Below, in pieces: positions 50,233 to 59,071 of a stretch of DNA of 64,000 bases (position 1 is the first letter of the stretch; each line of letters begins with the position of its first letter). The notes beneath the pieces were generated by a model that was given only the letters and a program-made list of their open reading frames with translations, made no database searches and was not told where the DNA came from. The position numbers and the translations under genes were made by a program. Origin of the DNA: Desulfotignum sp032250905 (GTDB taxonomy: Bacteria > Desulfobacterota > Desulfobacteria > Desulfobacterales > Desulfobacteraceae); assembly GCA_032250905.1 (NCBI GenBank), contig JAVVEQ010000004.1, positions 74,821 through 138,820 of the forward strand, written 5' to 3'.

Positions 50233-51258
50233 TTATTCTCCTTGCTGATTGTTCTCTTCTTCCGGTGGGGGTTCGAATCCTTCAAGATCCATACCCAGGG
50301 AAAGATCCATGGAAGCCAGAACTTCTTTAATTTCATTCAATGATTTTCTACCGAAATTCTTGGTTTTGAGCATTTCATTGTCTGTTTTCTGAACCAGTTG
50401 ATAAATGGTATGAATTTTGGCATTTTTAAGACAGTTGGAGCTTCTGACAGACAGTTCCAGCTCATCCACGGAACGATAGATATTTTCATTGAATTTGCTG
50501 TCCGCGTCTTCACCGTTGTCCTCGGAATAGTCCGGTTCTTTTTCCTCATCAAAATTGATGAATGGGTTCATCTGTTCCTTGAGAATTTTTGCGGCGTAGG
50601 CCACGGCGTTTTCCGGAAGCACACTCCCGTCTGTCCAGACTTCCAGCGTCAGTTTGTCATAGTCTGTTTTCTGGCCGATACGGGAAGTACCCACCACATA
50701 TTTAACGCGCTTGATGGGAGAAAATACTGCGTCAATGGGAATGGTACCAATGGGGGCATCTTCATCCTTATTGGCAGACGCCAGTGCATATCCTTTGCCG
50801 GTCTTGACCACCATCGTCATGTTCAGGACCCCGTTTTTGGAAAGGGAAGCAATATGCTGTTCCGGATTTAAAATTTCAACCTTGCCGTCCGGACTGACGA
50901 TATCCGCGCCTGTAACCTTGGATTCCCCCCTGGCACTGAGTGTGAGTATTCTGTCTTCCACATCATGTGATTTGAGCTTCAGTTCCTTGAGGTTCAGAAT
51001 AATTTCAGACACATCCTCGCGGACATCTGAAATGACGCTGTATTCATGCAGGGCATCATCAAACTTGACCGAAACAATTGCCGCGCCATAGATAGATGAT
51101 AGAATAATCCTCCTCAGGGAATTGCCAATGGTGATACCATATCCTCTTTCCAGAGGTTCGCATACAAATTTTCCATATGTTGAGGTTGTGGTGACGTCTA
51201 GCTTTTCCGGCTTGATCATCTCTCGCCAGTTGACATATGCTATTTTTTCAGATGACAT
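50233..51258 (-). CDS. rpoA: RNA polymerase alpha subunit
   Basis: 341 residues. N-terminal dimerisation domain (GYGITIGNSLRRIILSSIYG and DDALHEYSVISDVREDV) and C-terminal alpha-CTD (ELSVRSSNCLKNAKIHTIYQ ... NFGRKSLNEIKEVLASM) joined by an acidic linker near residues 235-255. It assembles core polymerase and contacts UP elements. Placed between rpsD and rplQ as usual; the tail is Glu/Gln-rich. Confidence 0.98.
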   Translation of the reverse strand: MSSEKIAYVNWREMIKPEKLDVTTTSTYGKFVCEPLERGYGITIGNSLRRIILSSIYGAAIVSVKFDDALHEYSVISDVREDVSEIILNLKELKLKSHDVEDRILTLSARGESKVTGADIVSPDGKVEILNPEQHIASLSKNGVLNMTMVVKTGKGYALASANKDEDAPIGTIPIDAVFSPIKRVKYVVGTSRIGQKTDYDKLTLEVWTDGSVLPENAVAYAAKILKEQMNPFINFDEEKEPDYSEDNGEDADSKFNENIYRSVDELELSVRSSNCLKNAKIHTIYQLVQKTDNEMLKTKNFGRKSLNEIKEVLASMDLSLGMDLEGFEPPPEEENNQQGE

Positions 51259-51308
51259 TTAAATCTCCTGAATCTTTATTTGGATCCATCTTACTTTCAG
51301 GATGGTTC

Positions 51309-51935
51309 CTATTTTGAATACAGCTCGACTATCAACTGTTCCTGAATGGGTAATGTGATGTCCTCTCTGGCTGGAATATTGACCACTTCACCTTGGAATT
51401 TTTCCTTATCGATTTCCAGCCATTGCGGGATTCCCCGTCTGACAATGGCATCCAATGAATCTGATATGGCCTGGATCTTCTTGCTTTTTTCACGCAGGGC
51501 GACGATATCCCCTTTTTTCACCTGATAGGAGGGAATATCGACTTTTTTTCCGTTAACAGTGAAATGACCATGCTGAACAAGATGTCTTCCCTGGTTTCTG
51601 GAATTGACAAACCCCATCCTGAAGACCGTATTGTCCAGTCGGGTTTCCAGCAGGCTCAGCAGGTTGGTACCTGTAATACCTTTCTGCCTGTCCGCCCGTT
51701 TGAACGTGATACGAAACTGTTTTTCAGAAAGACCATAAATTCTGCGAACCTTTTGTTTTTCCCGGAGCTGCGTGCCGTAATCCGAAACTTTCGGCCTTTT
51801 CTGCCCATGTTCTCCGGGGGGATATCCACGCCGATCAAAACTACATTTGTCTGAAAAGCACCGGTCGCCTTTCAGAAAAAGCTTGATATTTTCGCGTCTG
51901 CACTGACGGCAGACAGAACCTGTATAACGTGACAA
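51309..51935 (-). CDS. rpsD: 30S ribosomal protein S4
   Basis: 208 residues. The N-terminus has four cysteines, C9, C12, C26 and C31, the zinc-binding (C+) form. The S4 RNA-binding domain is LETRLDNTVFRMGFVNSRNQ with GRHLVQHGHFTVNGKKVDIP. Primary 16S rRNA binder, and in many bacteria the repressor of this alpha operon. 50 bp precede rpoA. Confidence 0.98.
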   Translation of the reverse strand: MSRYTGSVCRQCRRENIKLFLKGDRCFSDKCSFDRRGYPPGEHGQKRPKVSDYGTQLREKQKVRRIYGLSEKQFRITFKRADRQKGITGTNLLSLLETRLDNTVFRMGFVNSRNQGRHLVQHGHFTVNGKKVDIPSYQVKKGDIVALREKSKKIQAISDSLDAIVRRGIPQWLEIDKEKFQGEVVNIPAREDITLPIQEQLIVELYSK

Positions 51936-51965
51936 CGTTTTCCTCCTTTATCAATCAATGTGGAT

Positions 51966-52361
51966 CTATACTCTTCTACGTTTGGGCGGACGGCATCCAT
52001 TGTGGGGCACCGGTGTGACATCCTTGATCATGGAAATATTAAATCCCAGGGCATGCAGTGCCCGCAACGCGGATTCTCTGCCGGGACCTGGGCCTTTCAC
52101 ATACACACCAATATTTTTCATACCATGTTCCATGGCTTTGGTTCCGGCGTCTTCAGCCACCAGTTTGGCAGCAAACGGTGTACTCTTTCTGGACCCCTTG
52201 AATCCCTGCATTCCCGCACTGGCCCAGGAAATCGTATTCCCGTTTTCATCGGCAATAGTAACAATGGTATTGTTGAACGTGGATTGAATATGCACGATCC
52301 CGGTGGAAATATTCTTTTTTACCCGTTTTTTGGTAATGGTCTTTTTTGACTTTTTTGCCAT
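51966..52361 (-). CDS. rpsK: 30S ribosomal protein S11
   Basis: 131 residues. GIVHIQSTFNNTIVTIADEN, ISWASAGMQGFKGSRKSTPF and the basic end HNGCRPPKRRRV are standard. Platform protein of the 30S subunit. An added Lys-rich start (KKSKKTITKKRVKKNI) is typical. 32 bp after rpsM. Confidence 0.98.
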   Translation of the reverse strand: MAKKSKKTITKKRVKKNISTGIVHIQSTFNNTIVTIADENGNTISWASAGMQGFKGSRKSTPFAAKLVAEDAGTKAMEHGMKNIGVYVKGPGPGRESALRALHALGFNISMIKDVTPVPHNGCRPPKRRRV

Positions 52362-52393
52362 AGTAATCTAAACCTTAATTGAGTGAATTAATG

Positions 52394-52762
52394 CTATTTT
52401 TTCTTTTTGACTGCAGCTCTCTTCGGGCCTTTCCGGGTTCTGGCATTCGTGGACGTCCGCTGACCATGACAGGGAAGGCCTTTTCTATGACGGAGCCCAC
52501 GATAACACCCCAAATCCATTAATCGTTTGATATTCATTGAGACCTCGGTCCTGAGCTCTCCTTCGACTTTGTAATCCGCGTCAATGGTCTTTCGAATATC
52601 ATTGACCTGCTCTTCAGTAAGACTGCCTGCCCTGATCGTCGGATCGATCCCGGTTTTGTCAAGAATCTGTCTGGATCTGCTGGGGCCAATACCATAAATA
52701 TAGGTCAGCGCAATCCACGCGTGCTTGTCTTTTGGTAAGTCTACTCCTGCAATACGTGCCAA
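52394..52762 (-). CDS. rpsM: 30S ribosomal protein S13
   Basis: 122 residues. MARIAGVDLPKDKHAWIALT, YIYGIGPSRSRQIL and GLPCHGQRTSTNARTRKGP are all present, with the basic tail reaching the tRNA sites. It follows rpmJ after 11 bp and heads the S13-S11-S4-alpha-L17 segment. Confidence 0.98.
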   Translation of the reverse strand: MARIAGVDLPKDKHAWIALTYIYGIGPSRSRQILDKTGIDPTIRAGSLTEEQVNDIRKTIDADYKVEGELRTEVSMNIKRLMDLGCYRGLRHRKGLPCHGQRTSTNARTRKGPKRAAVKKKK

Positions 52763-52773
52763 ATTTCTTCCCC

Positions 52774-52887
52774 CTATCCCTGACGCTGTTTATGGCGCTT
52801 GTTAATACAAATAACCCTGATGACACCACGTCGTTTAATTATTTTACAGTCTCTGCATATTTTTTTTACAGATGCTCTTACTTTCAT
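52774..52887 (-). CDS. rpmJ: 50S ribosomal protein L36
   Basis: 37 residues, read directly from the reverse complement: MKVRASVKKICRDCKIIKRR to a TAG at 52774-52776. The zinc ligands C11, C14, C27 and H32 are all present, so it is the C+ form. It lies between infA and rpsM, its usual place. Confidence 0.96.
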   Translation of the reverse strand: MKVRASVKKICRDCKIIKRRGVIRVICINKRHKQRQG

Positions 52888-52915
52888 CTATCTACTCCTA
52901 ATCTGAAAATTCCGT

Positions 52916-53134
52916 TTATTTGTAGCGGTATGTAATTCTTCCCCGGCTCAGATCATAGGGTGAAATTTCCACGGTAACCCTGTCTCCGGGCAAAATTTTT
53001 ATAAAATGCATGCGCATTTTCCCCGAAATGTGTGCCAAAAGGACATGTTTATTTTCAAGTTCTACTTTGAACATGGCATTTGGCAGAGTTTCAAGTACTT
53101 TCCCGTCAACTTTGATGGGTTCTTCTTTTGCCAT
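52916..53134 (-). CDS. infA: Translation initiation factor IF-1
   Basis: 72 residues, the exact usual length. KVLETLPNAMFKVELENKHV with LAHISGKMRMHFIKILPGDR forms the OB-fold that occupies the 30S A site. Starts 33 bp after secY and precedes rpmJ. No adk or map gene intervenes. Confidence 0.97.
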   Translation of the reverse strand: MAKEEPIKVDGKVLETLPNAMFKVELENKHVLLAHISGKMRMHFIKILPGDRVTVEISPYDLSRGRITYRYK

Positions 53135-53167
53135 AATCTTAAATTCATCTCCTTTTGATATGCAAGG

Positions 53168-54487
53168 TTATGATCTGCCCTTAATCCGCCTGGCACCGGA
53201 TCTTCCCAAAAAGCCGTCATAATTGCCCGTAATCAAATGGGATTCGATTTGTGATATCGTATCGATGGAAACCCCGACCACAATCAACAATGCGGTACCG
53301 CCAAAATAAAAAGGCACATTGAACTTATCCATGAGCATGGTAGGAAGCACACATACGGCAGATACGTATATGGCTCCCGCCAGCGTGATCCGCGTCAGCA
53401 CCTTGTCAATATATTCAGCCGTCCGTTTGCCCGGCCGTATACCTGGAATATATCCACCGTTCTTCTTCATGTTATCTGCCACATCATCCGGATTGAACTG
53501 CACGGCTGTGTAAAAAAAGCAGAAAAACACAATGAATCCCACATACAATATATAATACCAGATGGTACCCGGACTGAACATGGCCGCAACGGTCTGCAGT
53601 ATGGGCATGCTTGCAAACTGGGCAATGGTAGTGGGAAACATGATGATGGATGAAGCGAAAATAGGCGGAATCACGCCGGCCGTATTGATTTTCAATGGCA
53701 GATGTGAGGTCTGTCCGCCATACATTTTACGGCCTACCACCCGTTTGGCATAATGAACCGGTATACGGCGCTGCGCCTGTTCCATAAAAATGATGCAGGC
53801 CACCACGGTGACCATAATCACCAGCAGGATGATGATGAAGAAAATCCCCATTTCACCGGTGCTCATCAACCGGACTGTATTGATGATGGCTGAAGGCATG
53901 GCTGCAACGATACCTGCAAAAATAATCAAGGAAATCCCGTTTCCAATGCCCCTTTCCGTTATCTGTTCTCCCAGCCACATGATGAACGCAGTGCCTGCAG
54001 TCAGTGTAATGATGGTCACCAGTCGAAATCCCCAGCCGGGATCCGGTACAATGGCGGCACCGGCGGGAGAACTCATGGATTCCAGTCCCATGCTGATACC
54101 CAGGCCCTGTATGACACTCAAAACCACAGTTCCATACCGGGTGTACTGGGTTTTTTTCTTACGCCCTGCATCCCCTTCCTTTTTGAGTTGTGCCAGGTGG
54201 GGAACCACCACCGTCATCAACTCCAGAATAATGGATGCACTGATGTAAGGCATGATACCCAGCGCAAAAATGGACAGTCGTTGCAGTGCCCCTCCGGAGA
54301 ACATGTTGAACATTGAAAAAAGAGTCCCGGAGGCAGCAGCAAAGAATGAAGCCAGTGCGGTCGCATCAATACCGGGTGTAGGCACATGCACCCCGATCCG
54401 ATAGACAAACAGCAATCCAAGCGTGATCAGAATCTTTCGTTTCAGTTCAGGCAGTTTCAACATGTTCTGGTAGCTGTTTTGTATCAT
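53168..54487 (-). CDS. secY: Preprotein translocase subunit SecY
   Basis: 439 residues with ten hydrophobic helices, starting at KILITLGLLFVYRIGVHVPT, which is the first. MPYISASIILELMTVVVPHL, VMVTVVACIIFMEQAQRRIP and GGYIPGIRPGKRTAEYIDKV are the conserved channel segments. It forms the protein-conducting pore in the inner membrane. Follows rplO by 27 bp in the spc operon. Confidence 0.98.
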   Translation of the reverse strand: MIQNSYQNMLKLPELKRKILITLGLLFVYRIGVHVPTPGIDATALASFFAAASGTLFSMFNMFSGGALQRLSIFALGIMPYISASIILELMTVVVPHLAQLKKEGDAGRKKKTQYTRYGTVVLSVIQGLGISMGLESMSSPAGAAIVPDPGWGFRLVTIITLTAGTAFIMWLGEQITERGIGNGISLIIFAGIVAAMPSAIINTVRLMSTGEMGIFFIIILLVIMVTVVACIIFMEQAQRRIPVHYAKRVVGRKMYGGQTSHLPLKINTAGVIPPIFASSIIMFPTTIAQFASMPILQTVAAMFSPGTIWYYILYVGFIVFFCFFYTAVQFNPDDVADNMKKNGGYIPGIRPGKRTAEYIDKVLTRITLAGAIYVSAVCVLPTMLMDKFNVPFYFGGTALLIVVGVSIDTISQIESHLITGNYDGFLGRSGARRIKGRS

Positions 54488-54514
54488 CTTAATACGAACC
54501 TCATTTGATTGGGC

Positions 54515-54949
54515 TTATTCAACACTGCCACCGGCAGATTCAATTTTTTCACGGGCAGTTCCGGAAACCAGCAGGTTTTTCAGAACCAGCTTTTTTGTCA
54601 CATCGCCGGTACCCAGAATTTTAATTCCATCCACCCGGCCTTTCACCAGATTTGCCTGATAAAGCGCTTCCGGATCAATGGTGACACCGTCTTCAAACCG
54701 CTCCAGGTCCTTGACATTCAATACAGCATGGTTCTTTTTAAAAATATTGGTAAAGCCCCGTTTGGGCAACCTGCGATAAATGGGCATCTGTCCGCCTTCA
54801 AAACCGGGTCTGACATTTCCCCCGGAACGGGCCTTCAATCCCTTCTGTCCCCGGGTGGACGTCTTCCCCATACCAGAACCGGGTCCTCTGCCCACGCGTT
54901 TCCTGTTTTTTCTGCTTCCCGGCGCTGGCGCCAGATCATGAAGCTGCAT
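54515..54949 (-). CDS. rplO: 50S ribosomal protein L15
   Basis: 144 residues. LHDLAPAPGSRKNRKRVGRG and GMGKTSTRGQKGLKARSGG make the Gly/Arg-rich N-terminal extension that enters the 50S core; PIYRRLPKRGFTNIFKKNH follows. One base separates its start from the rpmD stop. Confidence 0.98.
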   Translation of the reverse strand: MQLHDLAPAPGSRKNRKRVGRGPGSGMGKTSTRGQKGLKARSGGNVRPGFEGGQMPIYRRLPKRGFTNIFKKNHAVLNVKDLERFEDGVTIDPEALYQANLVKGRVDGIKILGTGDVTKKLVLKNLLVSGTAREKIESAGGSVE

Positions 54950-54950
54950 G

Positions 54951-55133
54951 TTATACCTCCTCTACTTTCAACAGATGGGACACTTTCTTTATCTGTCCAA
55001 GAATGACCGGGTCATTTTTGTGTTCCACAGTATGATTCATCCGCTTGATACCCAGTGACCGAATGATCCGCGCATGTTTGGCAGGTCGGCCGATCGTACT
55101 TCGAATCTGCGTAATTTTTAAATTAGTCGCCAT
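54951..55133 (-). CDS. rpmD: 50S ribosomal protein L30
   Basis: 60 residues. KITQIRSTIGRPAKHARIIR and SLGIKRMNHTVEHKNDPVIL are the L30/L7 ferredoxin-like fold. Located between rpsE and rplO, as in most spc operons. Confidence 0.96.
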   Translation of the reverse strand: MATNLKITQIRSTIGRPAKHARIIRSLGIKRMNHTVEHKNDPVILGQIKKVSHLLKVEEV

Positions 55134-55169
55134 TGCAATCCCCTTTGATGGTCCTACGCCACATCCAAA

Positions 55170-55664
55170 TTAAATTTCTTCAGGTTTCAGGCCCCGTCTT
55201 CTGGCCACATCCTCTTTCAGGCAAAGCGACTGCAATCCGGCCATGGTTGCCCTGACAATATTCTGTGTATTGTGTGTGCCAATGCATTTGGTCAGTATAT
55301 CGGTCACACCCGCCACTTCGAGAACCGCACGAATGCCTCCGCCCGCAATCAGACCGGTACCTGGGGAAGCGGGTTTAAGCAACACCCGGCCGGCACCGGC
55401 TTTCCCCACCACCTCAAAAGGAACCGTTCCATTCAGCAGAGAAATTTTTACCATGTTCCGTTTGGCTTTTTCCATACCTTTTCTTATGGCTTCAGGTACT
55501 TCCGTGGCTTTTCCCAGGCCGTATCCCACACTGCCTTCACCGTCGCCAACCACCACCAGGGCACTGAAACTGAAATTCCGCCCGCCTTTGACCACTTTGG
55601 CAACCCGGTTGATTTTAACGACTTTATCGATTAATCCATTGTCTTCCATTTGCTGTCTAGCCAA
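55170..55664 (-). CDS. rpsE: 30S ribosomal protein S5
   Basis: 164 residues. The double-stranded RNA-binding N-domain (KVVKGGRNFSFSALVVVGDG) and C-domain (LKPASPGTGLIAGGGIRAVL) are complete. It acts in decoding fidelity and at the mRNA entry. 15 bp after rplR. Confidence 0.98.
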   Translation of the reverse strand: MARQQMEDNGLIDKVVKINRVAKVVKGGRNFSFSALVVVGDGEGSVGYGLGKATEVPEAIRKGMEKAKRNMVKISLLNGTVPFEVVGKAGAGRVLLKPASPGTGLIAGGGIRAVLEVAGVTDILTKCIGTHNTQNIVRATMAGLQSLCLKEDVARRRGLKPEEI

Positions 55665-55679
55665 GGGTTTCCTCCTTAA

Positions 55680-56048
55680 TTAGAATTCGAGACCAGCTTC
55701 ACGAGCCCCGTCTGATAGTGCTTTGATACGTCCATGATACAAAAAACCATTCCGGTCCAGCACCACTTTTGTAATCCCTTTGTCCAAGGCTTTTTTGCCC
55801 AGGAGAACACCCACCGCCTTGGCGATTTCCTGTTTTTTTCCTGTGACAGGATCCTGCTTGTATGCTTTATCCAGGGTAGAGGCTGACACAAGGGTTTCCC
55901 CTTTGGTATCGTCGACAATCTGGGCATAAATATGGTTGGAACTCCTGAAAACACTTAGTCTGGGACGGTCCTGAACGCCGAAAATGCGTTTCCTGATTCT
56001 TTTTTTCCGCTTGAGTCTTGCCGTAGTCTTTGGTGATGTATTTCCCAT
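55680..56048 (-). CDS. rplR: 50S ribosomal protein L18
   Basis: 122 residues. RKKRIRKRIFGVQDRPRLSV, SNHIYAQIVDDTKGETLVSA and FDRNG-like VVLDRNGFLYHGRIKAL are standard. Binds 5S rRNA with L5. The N-terminal Lys/Arg stretch is normal for the family. Confidence 0.97.
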   Translation of the reverse strand: MGNTSPKTTARLKRKKRIRKRIFGVQDRPRLSVFRSSNHIYAQIVDDTKGETLVSASTLDKAYKQDPVTGKKQEIAKAVGVLLGKKALDKGITKVVLDRNGFLYHGRIKALSDGAREAGLEF

Positions 56049-56066
56049 AATATCTATTCCCAGGTT

Positions 56067-56609
56067 TTAGTTTTTACCCGCAGTCTTGCCTGCTTTTCTC
56101 ATAATTCTTTCATCCACATACATGATCCCCTTACCCTTATAGGGTTCCGGAGGTCTGATATCCCTGATATTGGCCGCAGTCTGCCCAAGCAGTTCCTTAT
56201 CGATCGCTGAAAGTGTAATTTTGGTATTGTTTTCCACTGAGGCACCGACCCCTTCTGGAAGAATATATTCTACTGGATTGGAATATCCCACGTTGAGGAC
56301 CAGATTGTTTCCTTTGGCTTCCGCCCGGTAACCAATCCCTGCCAGCAACAGTTGTTTTTCATATCCAGTACTGACGCCCGTCACCATGTTTGCTATCAAC
56401 GAACGGAACAATCCCTGCAACGCAACCTTTTTTTTATCATCATCATCGGTTTTGACTTCCAGAACCGAATCATTCTGCTCAATTGTAACTGCCGGATGGA
56501 CCTGACGTTCAAGACTGCCTTTGGGCCCTTTGACCTGAATAATATCTCCATTCAGGATAACCTGAACCTTGTCTGGAAGCTGAACCGGCTTTTTTCCTAT
56601 ACGTGACAT
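56067..56609 (-). CDS. rplF: 50S ribosomal protein L6
   Basis: 180 residues, two homologous L6 domains: SRIGKKPVQLPDKVQVILNG then IRDIRPPEPYKGKGIMYVDE near the C-terminus. Placed between rpsH and rplR. Sits near the factor-binding region of the 50S. Confidence 0.98.
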   Translation of the reverse strand: MSRIGKKPVQLPDKVQVILNGDIIQVKGPKGSLERQVHPAVTIEQNDSVLEVKTDDDDKKKVALQGLFRSLIANMVTGVSTGYEKQLLLAGIGYRAEAKGNNLVLNVGYSNPVEYILPEGVGASVENNTKITLSAIDKELLGQTAANIRDIRPPEPYKGKGIMYVDERIMRKAGKTAGKN

Positions 56610-56626
56610 ATTTTATAACTCCTGTC

Positions 56627-57025
56627 TTACCATACATTACAAAGAACTTCACCGCCGACGTTCGCTTCCCTGGCCTGCTTATCGGTCATCACCCCTTTGG
56701 ATGTTGATATGATGACGATTCCCAGACCATTCAAAACCGGCTTAATATCCTGTGCTTTACTGTAAACCCTGCAAGACGGCTTACTGACCCGTTTGATTCC
56801 AAAAATGGTCGGCTTGCCTTCCTTCACATATTTCAGATAGACACGAATTTTTCCCTGTTTGTCATCTTCAAGAAATTTATAATTCTTGATATATCCCTGT
56901 TCCTTCAGCACCCGCACCATTTCCAGTTTCACTTTTGATCCGGGGATATCCACTTTGGCAAACCCGGCTTTTCCACCATTTCTGATGATGGTAAGCATGT
57001 CTGCAATGGGATCACTCAATGCCAT
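56627..57025 (-). CDS. rpsH: 30S ribosomal protein S8
   Basis: 132 residues. SDPIADMLTIIRNGGKAGFA opens the protein and ISTSKGVMTDKQAREANVGG closes it; this last segment binds 16S helix 21. In many bacteria S8 represses the spc operon. Confidence 0.98.
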   Translation of the reverse strand: MALSDPIADMLTIIRNGGKAGFAKVDIPGSKVKLEMVRVLKEQGYIKNYKFLEDDKQGKIRVYLKYVKEGKPTIFGIKRVSKPSCRVYSKAQDIKPVLNGLGIVIISTSKGVMTDKQAREANVGGEVLCNVW

Positions 57026-57087
57026 TTTACTTCTCCTTGAAATTCCGCTGTATATGATTACTGCGAATTAATTGAACCAATTTTCTG

Positions 57088-57273
57088 TTACCAGCTGGAC
57101 TTGGTCACCCCGGGTAATTTACCCTCAGAGGCAAGGGTTCTGAAACAGATTCTGCAAATCCCCGCCTTACGGATAAATCCCCGCGGTCTGCCGCACAACG
57201 GGCATCGGTTATACCCACGCACAGAAAATTTGGGTTTCCTTTTTGCCTTTGCAATTAACGATTTCTTGGCCAA
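57088..57273 (-). CDS. rpsN: 30S ribosomal protein S14, type Z
   Basis: 61 residues from a TTG start with a perfect AAGGAGG five bases upstream; no ATG fits. Reads as MAKKSLIAKAKRKPKFSVRG with zinc ligands C24, C27, C40 and C43. This short C+ form is the zinc-binding type. The longer frame upstream belongs to the rplE 3' region in another frame. Confidence 0.95.
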   Translation of the reverse strand: MAKKSLIAKAKRKPKFSVRGYNRCPLCGRPRGFIRKAGICRICFRTLASEGKLPGVTKSSW

Positions 57274-57292
57274 ACGTTCCTCCTTCAGATAT

Positions 57293-57832
57293 CTAATTTT
57301 TAAAAGGCATTCCCAGATACCGCAGGAACTCTCTGCCTTCTTCATCAGTTTGGGCCGTGGTGACGACCGTGACATTCAAACCCTTGATGCTGTCCGTTTT
57401 GTCATAATCGATTTCCGGGAAAATGATATGTTCGGTAATACCCAGGCTGTAATTTCCCCTGCCATCAAACGCTTTAGCGGATACACCTTTAAAATCCCTG
57501 ACACGTGGCAGCGCGATATTGACCAGACGTTCAAAAAAATCATACATTTTTTCACGTCTAAGGGTCACTTTGCATCCAATGGGCAGATCCGCCCGGATCT
57601 TGAAATTGGCAATCGGTTTTTTCGCCCGGGTCACCACGGGTTTCTGGCCAGCGATCAATGCCAGTTCCTGTGCGGCTGATTCAATAATTTTTGGGTTTCT
57701 GACGGCCTCTCCCAATCCCATGTTCAGCACGATTTTTTCTAATCTCGGTACTTGAAATCCATTCGTATAATTAAATTTTTCCTTTAATTTAGGAATGATT
57801 TCTGTTTGGTACTTTTCCTTTAGCGTGGTCAT
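57293..57832 (-). CDS. rplE: 50S ribosomal protein L5
   Basis: 179 residues. LEKIVLNMGLGEAVRNPKII, KPVVTRAKKPIANFKIR and FPEIDYDKTDSIKGLNVTVV are family blocks. Binds 5S rRNA and contacts P-site tRNA. 21 bp after rplX. Confidence 0.98.
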   Translation of the reverse strand: MTTLKEKYQTEIIPKLKEKFNYTNGFQVPRLEKIVLNMGLGEAVRNPKIIESAAQELALIAGQKPVVTRAKKPIANFKIRADLPIGCKVTLRREKMYDFFERLVNIALPRVRDFKGVSAKAFDGRGNYSLGITEHIIFPEIDYDKTDSIKGLNVTVVTTAQTDEEGREFLRYLGMPFKN

Positions 57833-57853
57833 TTGCTCTCTCCGGATCTGATC

Positions 57854-58183
57854 TTAAGCATCGATCTGCTCATTGCATTTTTTACAGACGCGAACCCGTT
57901 TTCCATTTTCCAGTTTTTTGGTTCCAATCCGGGTCGGTTTCACGCAGGCATTACACATGAGCATGAGATTCGACACATGAATGGGCATGTTTTTTTCCAC
58001 AATCCCGCCCTGTGGATTCGCCTGTGTGGGTTTCTGATGCACCTTTACCACATTGATATTTTCAACGACAACGCGGCTTGTTTTTTTGATAACTTTAAGT
58101 ACCTTACCGATTTTGTCTTTGTCTTTTCCGGTAAGGATCTTCACCTTGTCATCTTTCTTTAGTCTGATTTTTCTGGTTTCCAT
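57854..58183 (-). CDS. rplX: 50S ribosomal protein L24, with zinc ribbon
   Basis: 109 residues. The KOW region is KDDKVKILTGKDKDKIGKVL and VEKNMPIHVSNLML; the C-terminus adds CNAC and CKKC, a zinc ribbon found in many bacterial L24 proteins. Early 50S assembly factor. 24 bp after rplN. Confidence 0.97.
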   Translation of the reverse strand: METRKIRLKKDDKVKILTGKDKDKIGKVLKVIKKTSRVVVENINVVKVHQKPTQANPQGGIVEKNMPIHVSNLMLMCNACVKPTRIGTKKLENGKRVRVCKKCNEQIDA

Positions 58184-58207
58184 TACCTTTGCTCCAATTG
58201 CCCGGTT

Positions 58208-58576
58208 TTACAAAACGTCAGGAGCCAGAGAAACAATTTTCATGAATCGCTTTGCTCTCAACTCTCTTGCCACCGGTCCGAATATTCGGGTTCCCACCGG
58301 TTCATTGTTTTTGGTCAGGACCACAGCTGAATTGTCGTCAAACCGGATTGCCGAACCGTCCGGCCTGAAAATTTCCTTTTTGGTCCTTACAATCACAGCC
58401 GGTACGATATCACCCTTTTTAACCTTGGCATTGGGGATGGCTTCCTTGACAGACACAATGATGATGTCACCAATGCTGGCATACCTTCTTCTGGACCCAC
58501 CCAACACCTTGATGCAATACAATTCCTTTGCACCGGAGTTGTCTGCAACCGTCAGTCTTGTTTCCGTTTGAATCAT
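58208..58576 (-). CDS. rplN: 50S ribosomal protein L14
   Basis: 122 residues, the exact usual length. MIQTETRLTVADNSGAKELY, ASIGDIIIVSVKEAIPN and FGPVARELRAKRFMKIVSLA are near-universal. Contacts 16S helix 14 in the subunit bridge. Confidence 0.98.
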   Translation of the reverse strand: MIQTETRLTVADNSGAKELYCIKVLGGSRRRYASIGDIIIVSVKEAIPNAKVKKGDIVPAVIVRTKKEIFRPDGSAIRFDDNSAVVLTKNNEPVGTRIFGPVARELRAKRFMKIVSLAPDVL

Positions 58577-58593
58577 TTTTCAACTCCTTAGAA

Positions 58594-58857
58594 TTAAACG
58601 GCTTTTTTAGTGATCTGGGTCACCCTGAACCGTTTCAGCTTACTTAGGGGGCGGGTTTCGATGATTTGTACTTCATCCCCAATTCGGCATTCATTTTTTT
58701 CATCATGGGCATGGTATTTTTTATATTGTTTGATATATTTTTTATACACCTTATGCTGAATATACCGTTCGACCTGGACGATCACTGATTTGTCCATTTT
58801 GTTCGAAATCACCAGCCCCTTGAGTTCTTTTTTTTTGCCTTTATGCATATTTTCCAT
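58594..58857 (-). CDS. rpsQ: 30S ribosomal protein S17
   Basis: 87 residues from ATG 58857, which has GAGAG eight bases upstream; in-frame TTG and GTG starts farther up overlap rpmC and lack spacing. LKGLVISNKMDKSVIVQVER and GDEVQIIETRPLSKLKRFRV are the S17 OB-fold. Binds 16S 5' domain. Confidence 0.95.
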   Translation of the reverse strand: MENMHKGKKKELKGLVISNKMDKSVIVQVERYIQHKVYKKYIKQYKKYHAHDEKNECRIGDEVQIIETRPLSKLKRFRVTQITKKAV

Positions 58858-58868
58858 AGTATTCACTC

Positions 58869-59069
58869 TCAACCAATGTTCACATTCATCTGTCTGGATA
58901 CGGTATAAAGCCGGGCAATGTCTTTTTTGACTTCAGACAGTTTTGCCGTATTTTCGAGCTGGCCGATGTCATTCTGAAAACGAAGGTTGAAAAGTTCCTT
59001 TTTCAACGCCACCAGTTTTTCCTGCATCTTGATTTCATCCATTTCCCTGATTTCACCTGTTTTCAACAT
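58869..59069 (-). CDS. rpmC: 50S ribosomal protein L29
   Basis: 66 residues, two long helices. KLVALKKELFNLRFQNDIGQ contains the family motif. Lies at the tunnel exit with L23. Starts 2 bp after rplP. Confidence 0.96.
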   Translation of the reverse strand: MLKTGEIREMDEIKMQEKLVALKKELFNLRFQNDIGQLENTAKLSEVKKDIARLYTVSRQMNVNIG

Positions 59070-59071
59070 GG

